From NCBI RefSeq assembly GCF_014203735.1, contig NZ_JACHJQ010000004.1, forward strand, positions 248,001 through 312,000: a DNA stretch of 64,000 nt. Direction: 5' to 3'. Positions 57,805 to 64,000 of this stretch are shown here, one piece after another; the stretch's first letter is position 1; each line of letters opens with the position of its first letter. The notes beneath the pieces are model-generated. The model searched no databases. It was not told the origin of the DNA and saw only the letters and a list, made by a program, of their open reading frames with translations. The translations under genes were made by a program, and so were the position numbers. The DNA comes from Actinophytocola algeriensis. GTDB taxonomy: Bacteria; Actinomycetota; Actinomycetes; Mycobacteriales; Pseudonocardiaceae.

Positions 57805-59498
57805 GACAGACCGACGATGTCGCCGTTGTCGTCGAAGTCGATCCGCGTCGCCGCGGGCGAGGAGCCGAGCCCCGGCATGGTCCGCATGTCGCCCGCGATC
57901 GGGTAGACGAACCCGGCGCCGACCGACGCGCGCACCTCGCGGACCGGCAGCGTCCAGCCGGTCGGCGCGCCGAGCAGCTTCGGGTCCGACGAGATCGACA
58001 GGTGGGTCTTCGCCATGCACACGGGCAGCTCGCCAAAACCGTTGCGCTCGAAGCGGTCCAGCTGCCTGCGCGCGGTGGGGGAGTAGCTGACGCCGTCCGC
58101 GCCGTACACCTTCGTCGCGATGGTCTCGATCTTCTCCCGCAGCGGCGCCGACGACGGGTACAGCAGCCGGAACTCGCTCGGCTCCTCCGCCGCCTCGGCG
58201 ACCACCTCGGCCAGCTCGACCGCGCCTGCGCCGCCCTCGGAGAAGTGGGTGGACACCGCGACGCGGGCACCCATCTCCTCGGCGATCTCCCGGATCACGG
58301 CGTGCTCGGAGTCGAAGTCGCCGGGGAACGCGTTGATCGCGACGACCGGTGACACGCCGTGCATGCGGATGTTCTCGATCTGCTTGCGCAGGTTCGCCGC
58401 GCCCGCGTGCACGTCGTCGGGGTTCTCCTTGAGCAGGTCCGCCGGCAGCGGCCGGCCCGCGACGATCTTGAACTTGCCGGAGTGCGCCTTGAGCGCGCGC
58501 ACGGTCGCGACCAGCACGGCCGCGTCCGGTGCCTCGCCGGAGACGCGGCACTTGATGTTGAAGAACCGCTCCGCGCCCATGTCGGCGCCGAACCCGGCCT
58601 CGGTGATCAGGTAGTCGCCGGTGCGCAGCCCGATCAGGTCGGCGACCACGGACGAGTTGCCGGTCGCGATGTTCCCGAAAGGTCCACAGTGGACCAGCAC
58701 GGGCGTGTTCTCCAGGGTCTGCATGATGTTCGGCTTGATCGCCTCGCGCAGCAGCACGGTCATCGCGCCCGCGGTCTCCAACTGCTCAGCGGTCACCGGT
58801 TCGCCGTCCACCGTGTACCCGACGACGATCCGCCCGAGCCGCTCCCTGAGGTCCTCCAGCCCGGTGGTGAGTGCGAGTGCCGCCATCACCTCGGACGCGG
58901 CGGTGATGTCGAACCCGGTCTGCCGGGTCACCCCGTCGGCCTTCGCACCGAGCCCGATCACGATGTTGCGCAGCGCCCGGTCGTTCATGTCGAGCACCCG
59001 CCGCCAGGAGATCTCCCGCGGATCGAGGTTCAGCGCGTTCCCCTGGTGGAGGTGGTTGTCGACCATCGCGGCGAGCAGGTTGTGCGCGGCCGTGACGGCG
59101 TGCATGTCGCCGGTGAGGTGCAGGTTCAGCAGCTCCATCGGCACGACCTGGCTGTACCCGCCGCCCGCCGCGCCGCCCTTGATGCCCAGCGTGGGCCCCA
59201 TGGACGGCTGCCGCACAGCGACGGTCGCCTGCTTCCCGACGTGCTTGAACCCCTGGCCCAGCCCGACCGTGGTGGTGGTCTTGCCCTCACCCAGCGGCGT
59301 CGGCGTGATGGCGCTCACGAGCACGTACTTGGCCCTCGGCGCCCCCTTCAGCTCGTCGATCGCCTCGAGCCCGACCTTCATCACGTCCCGCCCGTAGGGC
59401 TCCAGCAGACGCGGCGGCAACCCCATGTCAGCGGCGATGTCGTCGATGGGCTTGAGCTTCGCGCCTCGCGCGATCTCCAGGTCGGACGGGAAGGCCAT
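57801..59498 (-). CDS. fhs: formate-tetrahydrofolate ligase
   Basis: 565 residues, full length. P-loop-like TPTPLGEGKTTTTVGLGQG, RQPSMGPTLGIKGGAAGGGYSQVVPME (core GPTFG--GGAAGGGYSQ) and GLEDLRERLGR. ATP-dependent synthesis of 10-formyl-THF in the cytosol. GAGGAG lies about 7 nt before the ATG (59498); a GTG two codons upstream is an alternative. The overlap with fchA links it to one-carbon metabolism. The upstream HxlR regulator gene is 74 bp away on the same strand. Confidence 0.96.
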   Translation of the reverse strand: MAFPSDLEIARGAKLKPIDDIAADMGLPPRLLEPYGRDVMKVGLEAIDELKGAPRAKYVLVSAITPTPLGEGKTTTTVGLGQGFKHVGKQATVAVRQPSMGPTLGIKGGAAGGGYSQVVPMELLNLHLTGDMHAVTAAHNLLAAMVDNHLHQGNALNLDPREISWRRVLDMNDRALRNIVIGLGAKADGVTRQTGFDITAASEVMAALALTTGLEDLRERLGRIVVGYTVDGEPVTAEQLETAGAMTVLLREAIKPNIMQTLENTPVLVHCGPFGNIATGNSSVVADLIGLRTGDYLITEAGFGADMGAERFFNIKCRVSGEAPDAAVLVATVRALKAHSGKFKIVAGRPLPADLLKENPDDVHAGAANLRKQIENIRMHGVSPVVAINAFPGDFDSEHAVIREIAEEMGARVAVSTHFSEGGAGAVELAEVVAEAAEEPSEFRLLYPSSAPLREKIETIATKVYGADGVSYSPTARRQLDRFERNGFGELPVCMAKTHLSISSDPKLLGAPTGWTLPVREVRASVGAGFVYPIAGDMRTMPGLGSSPAATRIDFDDNGDIVGLS

Positions 59499-59572
59499 GG
59501 ACACTCCTCGGGGTCACCGGTGGTCTGTGCTGCCTCCAGTCAACCAGCGAGCGCGGCGACGTGCCGCGAGGG

Positions 59573-60214
59573 TCAGAACCTGGTCGACGCGAACAGCAGG
59601 CGGGCGGCCGTGTCGTCGCCGGTGACGGTGAGCCAGCCGCTGTCGATGGCGGTGGTGAACGCCTCGTCGTCGCCGATGACGTCGTCCAATGTGTCGGAGT
59701 CGGTGTCGATGACCGCGTCCGGGCGGCCGTGCGGCTCACCCCGGCTCACGTCGGCCAGCGTGCCGTCGGCGACCCGCACGGTGAAGCGGTGGCGGCCGAG
59801 GCGTACCTCGTAGGTCGCGGTCCACGACTGCTCCGGCTGGAAGAAGCTGCGCAGCTTGAGCATGGCCGAGTCCGGGCCGACGTGGTCGCCGGACGGCTCC
59901 GGCGCATCCGCGCCCCACCGGCCCAGCGCGACGATGACCCCTTCCAGACAGGCGCCCCACTCGGTCAGCTCGTACACCTGGGAGCTCGCGGGCGGTGCCA
60001 GCGTGCGGCGGCGCAGGATGCCAGCGCCCTCCAGTTCGCGCAGCCGCTGGGCCAGGATCTTCGGGCCCGCGCCGGGCAGGCCGTCCTGCAGGTCGGTGAA
60101 CCTCTTGGGGCCGAGCAGCAGTTCGCGGACGACCAGCATCGCCCAGCGCTCGCCCACGAGATCGAGCGCGGTCGCGATCGCGCAGCCGTCGTGGTACCGG
60201 CGGTTCGTCGCCAT
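59573..60214 (-). CDS. HxlR family regulator with C-terminal SCP2-like domain
   Basis: 213 residues. HxlR winged helix: CAIATALDLVGERWAMLVVRELLLGPKRFTDLQ (core LVGERWAMLVVREL; FTDLQ) and LAQRLRELEGAGILRRR. The last ~100 residues resemble an SCP2 sterol-carrier-like domain (YEVRLGRHRFTVRVADGTLADVSRGEPHGRPDAVIDTDSDTL, core). ATG at 60214; an ATG at 60223 is an alternative. Divergent from a tautomerase gene. A short inverted repeat (60265-60279) between them is a likely operator. Confidence 0.9.
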   Translation of the reverse strand: MATNRRYHDGCAIATALDLVGERWAMLVVRELLLGPKRFTDLQDGLPGAGPKILAQRLRELEGAGILRRRTLAPPASSQVYELTEWGACLEGVIVALGRWGADAPEPSGDHVGPDSAMLKLRSFFQPEQSWTATYEVRLGRHRFTVRVADGTLADVSRGEPHGRPDAVIDTDSDTLDDVIGDDEAFTTAIDSGWLTVTGDDTAARLLFASTRF

Positions 60215-60264
60215 GCTTCCCATCTTACATGCGCGTACTTGCCCTTGACGCACCATCTTCTATC

Positions 60265-60279
60265 AGTTAGGAATGAACT
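60265..60279. promoter_or_regulatory. putative HxlR operator
   Basis: AGTTAGGAATGAACT: AGTT/AACT arms around a 7-bp centre, in the 92-bp divergent region, 28 bp before the tautomerase start. Confidence 0.5.
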
Positions 60280-60306
60280 ACTTCCCAAAAGAAAGCAGGA
60301 GGAGCG

Positions 60307-60714
60307 ATGCCCCAGTTCTTCATCGAGGCGCCGGAAGGTGTCCAGCCGCAGGCCAAGCAGAAGATGATGCGTGCGATCACCGACGCGATCGACGAGGCGT
60401 ACCCCATTCCCGACGTACGGGTCTGGCTGCGCGAGTACTCACCGGACAACGTCTCGGTGGACGGCCGGACCGGCGCCGAGCCGATCAAGCCGGTGTGCTT
60501 CCTCGAGGCACCCGAGCTGACCAGCCTGGAAGCCAAGGGTGCACTGGTCACGAAGATCCTCGCCGCGGTCGACGAGGCCTACCGCGAGCTCGCGAACACC
60601 GAGGAGACGCTGATCCTGATGAACCACTACCCGCTGGAGAACGCGGCGTGGGCGGGCCGGCTCGGGTCCGAGATGCCGGAGGTGGTCGCGGCCATCGAGG
60701 CGCTGAACGCGTAA
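60307..60714 (+). CDS. tautomerase/MIF-superfamily protein
   Basis: 135 residues. MPQFFIEAPEGVQPQAKQKMMRAITDAIDEAY (core) begins with Met-Pro, giving the catalytic Pro after Met removal. The second part repeats a related pattern (LTSLEAKGALVTKILAAVDEAYRELA), so the domain may be a fused pair of beta-alpha-beta units. Tautomerase or dehalogenase activity is expected. GGAGGAG lies 3-9 nt upstream of the ATG. Divergent from the HxlR gene, which probably represses it. Confidence 0.85.
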   Translation: MPQFFIEAPEGVQPQAKQKMMRAITDAIDEAYPIPDVRVWLREYSPDNVSVDGRTGAEPIKPVCFLEAPELTSLEAKGALVTKILAAVDEAYRELANTEETLILMNHYPLENAAWAGRLGSEMPEVVAAIEALNA

Positions 60715-60731
60715 CAGCACACGTGGGCGAT

Positions 60732-60780
60732 GCCCTGAAAGGCGCTTTCGGGCACTGAACGCCCTGAAAGCGCCTTTCAG
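60732..60780. repeat. nested TGAAAGGCGCTTTCA palindromes
   Basis: GCCCTGAAAGGCGCTTTCGGGC (in two arms) is followed by GCCCTGAAAGCGCCTTTCAG. Each unit is itself palindromic, and together they form a near-perfect ~20-bp inverted repeat with a 7-nt loop. It follows the tautomerase stop. Confidence 0.7.
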
Positions 60781-60821
60781 AACACCACCAGAAAGAATGT
60801 GGTCACGGCACAAGATGATTT

Positions 60822-60832
60822 TGGTCTAGACC
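60822..60832. promoter_or_regulatory. DasR-type (dre-like) operator
   Basis: TGGTCTAGACC is the core of the dre consensus ACTGGTCTAGACCACT recognised by DasR in Streptomyces. The 2-nt flanks differ. It lies 72 bp ahead of the PQQ-dehydrogenase start. Confidence 0.65.
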
Positions 60833-60903
60833 TTCATCTTTTGGTTGTCCGTCGATACTGTTAGCGGAGAGTGACCGTTTCGCAACGTTGCGAGAGGAGT
60901 GTC

Positions 60904-61965
60904 ATGCGTTTCCGCGTACTCGCCGTGACGACCGCCCTTGCGGCCGGTGTCGTCACCGGTGGAGTTGCCCAGGCGGGGGGATCCGTGGGCGTACCAGACG
61001 AACCAGTCGTCGTGACCGAGGGGCTGACCGTCCCGTGGGCGGTGTCGTGGCTGCCCGACGGCCAGTCCGCGCTGGTGACCCAGCGCAATGACTTCCGCGT
61101 GTACCTGGTGACGAGATCGGGCGAGAAGACCGACGTCGGCACGGTGCCGGAAAGTGAGGGTACCGGCGGTGAAGGTGGCCTGATGGGCGTCGCCGTCTCA
61201 CCCGGTTGGGAGACCGACCAGTCCGTGTACTTCATGCACACGTCGTCCGACGGCAACCGCGTCGCGCGCATGACCTTCGACGGCACCGCGCTGTCGGACT
61301 ACACCCCGGTCGTGCGCGGCATCCAGAAGAACCGCTACCACAACGGCGGCCGCCTGGCGTTCGGCCCGGACGGCTACCTGTACGCGACCGCGGGCGACGC
61401 CCAGCACACCGAGCTGTCGCAGGACCCGTCGTCCCTGAACGGCAAGATCCTGCGCTTCACGACCGACGGCGAACCGGCGCCGGGCAACCCGTTCGGCACG
61501 CTCGTGTACAGCCTCGGCCACCGCAACCCGCAGGGTCTCGCGTGGGACGCCGAGGGCCGCCTGTGGTCGGCGGAGCTCGGCCAGAACACGTACGACGAGC
61601 TGAACCTGATCGAACCGGGCGGCAACTACGGCTGGCCGGTGTGCGAGGGCGTCTGCGACGACCCCGAGTACACGAACCCGAAGGCGACGTGGACGACCGC
61701 GGAGGCCTCCCCGAGTGGCCTGGCGATCGTCGGCGACACGGCGTTCATGGGCGCACTGCGCGGACAACGCCTGTGGCGCATCGAACTGAACGGCACGGAA
61801 GCAGGCGAGATCACCTCGCACTTCCAGGGCACGTACGGCCGCTTCCGCGCGGTGGTCCCGGTCCCCGGTGCGAACGAGATCTGGCTGACGACGTCGAACG
61901 CCGACGCGAACGGCGGCCGGCCCCCCGGCGCCGACCGCATCCTGTCCTCGACGATCACCGGCTGA
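60904..61965 (+). CDS. secreted PQQ-dependent sugar dehydrogenase
   Basis: 353 residues. A signal peptide (MRFRVLAVTTALAAGVVTGGVAQA-GG) precedes a six-bladed propeller of the soluble aldose dehydrogenase/YliI class: GLTVPWAVSWLPDG, GEGGLMGVAVSPGW (core), RYHNGGRLAFGPDGYLYATAGD and YSLGHRNPQGLAWD (the HRNPQG motif). GGNYGWPVCEG is a further conserved loop. It oxidises sugars extracellularly with PQQ and calcium. GAGGAG precedes the ATG by 7 nt; a GTG at 60871 is not the start. Controlled probably by DasR through the dre-like site. Confidence 0.93.
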   Translation: MRFRVLAVTTALAAGVVTGGVAQAGGSVGVPDEPVVVTEGLTVPWAVSWLPDGQSALVTQRNDFRVYLVTRSGEKTDVGTVPESEGTGGEGGLMGVAVSPGWETDQSVYFMHTSSDGNRVARMTFDGTALSDYTPVVRGIQKNRYHNGGRLAFGPDGYLYATAGDAQHTELSQDPSSLNGKILRFTTDGEPAPGNPFGTLVYSLGHRNPQGLAWDAEGRLWSAELGQNTYDELNLIEPGGNYGWPVCEGVCDDPEYTNPKATWTTAEASPSGLAIVGDTAFMGALRGQRLWRIELNGTEAGEITSHFQGTYGRFRAVVPVPGANEIWLTTSNADANGGRPPGADRILSSTITG

Positions 61966-61972
61966 CCGCGCA

Positions 61973-62004
61973 GGGCCCGTCGCGTGGACGCACGCGACGG
62001 GCCC
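61973..62004. terminator. perfect 14-bp hairpin between convergent genes
   Basis: GGGCCCGTCGCGTG and CACGCGACGGGCCC with a GACG loop, starting 7 bp after the dehydrogenase stop. Likely ends transcription from both sides; no T-tract. Confidence 0.8.
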
Positions 62005-62103
62005 GGTGGCCGGGACCGTCGCGGAAGAGCCCGCCGCCTGCCGGCTCGCCTTCCCGCGAGGGCTGGCGACGCTCGCGGAGCGGATCGTGCCGGCGCCGAC
62101 TTC

Positions 62104-63189
62104 CTAGACGACCACCGCGCGCAGGCGGTCCGCCACGTCCTCCGGCAGGACGTCCGTGATGAACGCGCCCATGCCGGTCTCCGAACCGGCCAGGTACTTC
62201 AGCTTGTCGGCGGCGCGCTGGATCGACGACACCTGCAGGTGCAGGTACGCGTGCTCGCGCAGCGGGTCCGACACCGGGGCCTGGTGCCAGGCCGCCACGT
62301 ACGGCAGTGGCTGGGCGTAGAGCCCGTCCAGGCGGCGCAGTACATCCAGGTACAGCACGGCGAAGTCGTCGCGTTCGGCGTCGGTCAGGGACGGGATGTC
62401 AGGGACCCGGCGGTGGGGGTACACGTGGACCTCCACCGGCCAGCGGGCGGCGGCCGGGACGAACGCGGTCCAATGGGACGACGTCGCGACCACGCGGGTG
62501 CCCGAGTCGCGTTCTCCCGCGAGGACGTCGGTGAACAGGTTGCGGCCGGTGCGGGCGTCGTACGCCGCCGCGTTGCCCAGCATCTGGCGGCTCTTCGGCG
62601 TCACGAAGGGATACGCGTAGATCTGCCCGTGCGGGTGGGCGAGCGTGACACCGATGGCCTCGCCCCGGTTCTCGAACGGGAACACCTGCTCCACGCCAGG
62701 CAGCGCGGCCAGCGCGGCCGTCCGGTCCGCCCACGTGTCCACCACGAGCCGCGCGTGTTCCGGCTTCAGCGTGGCGAACGCGGCGTCGTGGTCGCTCGTG
62801 AAGCACACGACCTCACAGCGGCCGACGCCGGGGCGTTGTGAGACCAGTGGCGGCAGGTCCGGCCCTGCGTCGCCGATCGCGTTCATCGACAGCGACGGGA
62901 AGCGGTTCTCGAACACCACCACGTCGTAGTCCGGTGACGGGATCTCCGTGTGCCGTTCCGCTGTGGACGGACACAGTGGACAGTCGGTCGTCGGCGGGTG
63001 GTAGGTCCGGCTCTGCCGGTGCGCGGCCAGGATCACCCACTCGTCGAGCACCGGGTCGTGCCGCATCTGCGAGGCGGTCGACACCGGGTCGAGCCTGCGC
63101 GGGTCGTGGAGCTCGCGCGCGGGAGCGTTGTCGTGGTCGAAGTAGATGATCTCGCGGCCGTCGGCGAGCTGTGCCGTGATGCGCTTCAC
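62104..63189 (-). CDS. galT: galactose-1-phosphate uridylyltransferase
   Basis: 361 residues. HPHGQIYAYPF contains the active-site His-Pro-His. Zinc-type CPLCPS lies near residue 70, and the second His-rich segment LREHAYLHLQ is the C-terminal GalT part. It exchanges UMP between UDP-glucose and galactose-1-phosphate (Leloir pathway). The GTG overlaps the DeoR stop (GTGA). A short PARELHDPRRLDP N-terminus precedes RHDPVLDEWVILAAHRQSRTY. A galK or galE would be expected downstream but the convergent PQQ dehydrogenase follows. Confidence 0.95.
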   Translation of the reverse strand: MKRITAQLADGREIIYFDHDNAPARELHDPRRLDPVSTASQMRHDPVLDEWVILAAHRQSRTYHPPTTDCPLCPSTAERHTEIPSPDYDVVVFENRFPSLSMNAIGDAGPDLPPLVSQRPGVGRCEVVCFTSDHDAAFATLKPEHARLVVDTWADRTAALAALPGVEQVFPFENRGEAIGVTLAHPHGQIYAYPFVTPKSRQMLGNAAAYDARTGRNLFTDVLAGERDSGTRVVATSSHWTAFVPAAARWPVEVHVYPHRRVPDIPSLTDAERDDFAVLYLDVLRRLDGLYAQPLPYVAAWHQAPVSDPLREHAYLHLQVSSIQRAADKLKYLAGSETGMGAFITDVLPEDVADRLRAVVV

Positions 63190-63971
63190 CGTACCGCCTC
63201 GACCTTGACGATGCGCAGGTCGTCGACGTGCTCGGCGAGCGCCTCCCTGCCGTCGCCCGGCAGGCCGTCGTCGGTGATCACGACGTGGGCGTCGGACAGC
63301 CGGGCGATCGTGGACAGCCCGACGGTGCCCCACTTCGTGTGGTCGGCGAGCACCACGAGTCTCCTGCCCGCCGCGACGAGCGCGCGGTCGGTGTCGGCCT
63401 CGAGGAGGTTCGGTGTGGTGAACCCGGCCGTCTCGGCCATGCCGTGCACGCCGAGGAACACGATGTCCAGGTGCAGCTGTGCGAGCGCGGACACGGCGAT
63501 CGGGCCGACCAGCGCGTCCGACGGGGTGCGGACACCGCCGACCACGACCACGTTCTGGTCCGTGCGCGGCGGGGCGTGCAGCACGTCCGCGATCCGCATC
63601 GAGTTCGTGACGATCGTGAGCCCGTCGACCGCGCGCAGCGCGTGCGCGAGCGCCCACGTCGTGGTGCCCGCCGACAGCCCGACCGCGGTACCGGGGGAGA
63701 CCAGCTCGACCGCCGCGTTGGCGATCGCCTCCTTCTCCGGCTGCTGCCGCAGCGACTTGGCCTCGAAGCCCGGTTCCTCGGTGCTGGCGGACCTTGCGCG
63801 GGTCGCACCGCCGTGCACCTTGTCCAGCAACCCCTGTTGTGCGAGCGCGTCAAGATCGCGGCGGATCGTCATGTCGGAGACGCCGAGCATCTGCGCGAAC
63901 TCGATGACCCGAACCGCGCCCCGCCTGTGGATCTCCTCGACGATCCGGGCTTGCCTCTCCGCTGCCAGCAT
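63186..63971 (-). CDS. DeoR family transcriptional regulator
   Basis: 261 residues from the ATG at 63971 (GGGAGAGG lies 2-9 nt upstream); a GTG at 63995 is an alternative. A DeoR helix-turn-helix (RQARIVEEIHRRGAVRVIEFAQMLGVSDMTIRRDLDAL, core GVSDMTIRRDL) and sugar-phosphate sensor domain (KEAIANAAVELVSPGTAVGLSAGTTTWALA; GVHGMAETAGFTTPN). It overlaps galT by GTGA and probably represses it, released by a sugar phosphate. The upstream region is outside the window. Confidence 0.93.
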   Translation of the reverse strand: MLAAERQARIVEEIHRRGAVRVIEFAQMLGVSDMTIRRDLDALAQQGLLDKVHGGATRARSASTEEPGFEAKSLRQQPEKEAIANAAVELVSPGTAVGLSAGTTTWALAHALRAVDGLTIVTNSMRIADVLHAPPRTDQNVVVVGGVRTPSDALVGPIAVSALAQLHLDIVFLGVHGMAETAGFTTPNLLEADTDRALVAAGRRLVVLADHTKWGTVGLSTIARLSDAHVVITDDGLPGDGREALAEHVDDLRIVKVEAVR

Positions 63972-64000
63972 TGCCTCTCCCAACCGGTAGGGCACCCCCG

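Overview
The window is a GC-rich (about 70%), densely coded actinobacterial chromosome segment. Frequent GTG and some TTG starts, GTGA/ATGA stop-start overlaps, and families such as DUF5313, ANTAR, SARP, ECF42 and twin-CxxC ROK regulators all fit this. The gene mix suggests the order Pseudonocardiales (an Amycolatopsis, Lentzea or Saccharothrix-like genome), but no rRNA or tRNA is present to prove it. I see no CRISPR array, IS transposase, prophage or large biosynthetic cluster. It is ordinary chromosome with several short, well-bounded functional cassettes.

Layout. 1-4.8 kb: a minus-strand set of stress/redox-type genes (DUF899, SRPBCC, DUF5313, an atypical P450, a LigD-like ligase). 4.8-5.3 kb: an array of 30-bp palindromic repeats. 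5.3-14.8 kb: DUF2252, a STAS/GAF-ANTAR divergent pair, a shortened GT-B protein, a Ca2+/H+ antiporter, a TetR/SDR pair with matching operators, DUF1697, a GT-C membrane protein and an EEP nuclease. 15.2-19 kb: an orphan carrier-like protein, then a CsoR-type operator driving copZ, a His-rich copper protein and copA. 21.8-32.7 kb: an oligopeptide-family (Opp/Dpp) ABC importer with a GH1 beta-glucosidase, controlled by a divergent ROK regulator and followed by a secreted F5/8C-beta-helix protein. Together these look like an oligoglucoside uptake locus.

32.9-35.9 kb: a degenerate class III cyclase-like gene divergent from an XRE regulator and a GT-A-fold gene. Paired TTCAG direct-repeat operators lie at both promoters, making this the best candidate for an undescribed system. 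36-41.5 kb: GNAT/LacI, a SARP regulator with an 11-bp-period heptamer repeat, SMP-30, and two DUF202 genes. 40.6-44.6 kb: a coupled operon for lipid modification (FAD oxidoreductase, DUF1365, CFA-type methyltransferase, MBL hydrolase), divergent from a FadR-type regulator. 45.8-48.8 kb: an ECF sigma factor fused to a zinc-finger/TM tail, and an ECF42-YCII pair with a CTG start. 49-55.9 kb: a second glycan locus with a Tat-exported beta-helix protein, a PotABCD-like importer and a cytosolic protein of unknown function. 56-64 kb: GNAT, a methyltransferase, the C1 folate genes fchA-fhs, a HxlR/tautomerase pair, a secreted PQQ sugar dehydrogenase behind a DasR-type site, and galT with its DeoR regulator.

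Three families of short repeats sit between genes: (i) 30-bp tandem units around ATGAAGGRRYCCCTTCAT; (ii) TGAAAGGCGCTTTCA palindromes, often at convergent gene ends; (iii) a 162-bp MITE-like palindrome with 16-18 bp terminal inverted repeats. The third family has two copies here, one of them in frame inside the start of an ABC permease gene.
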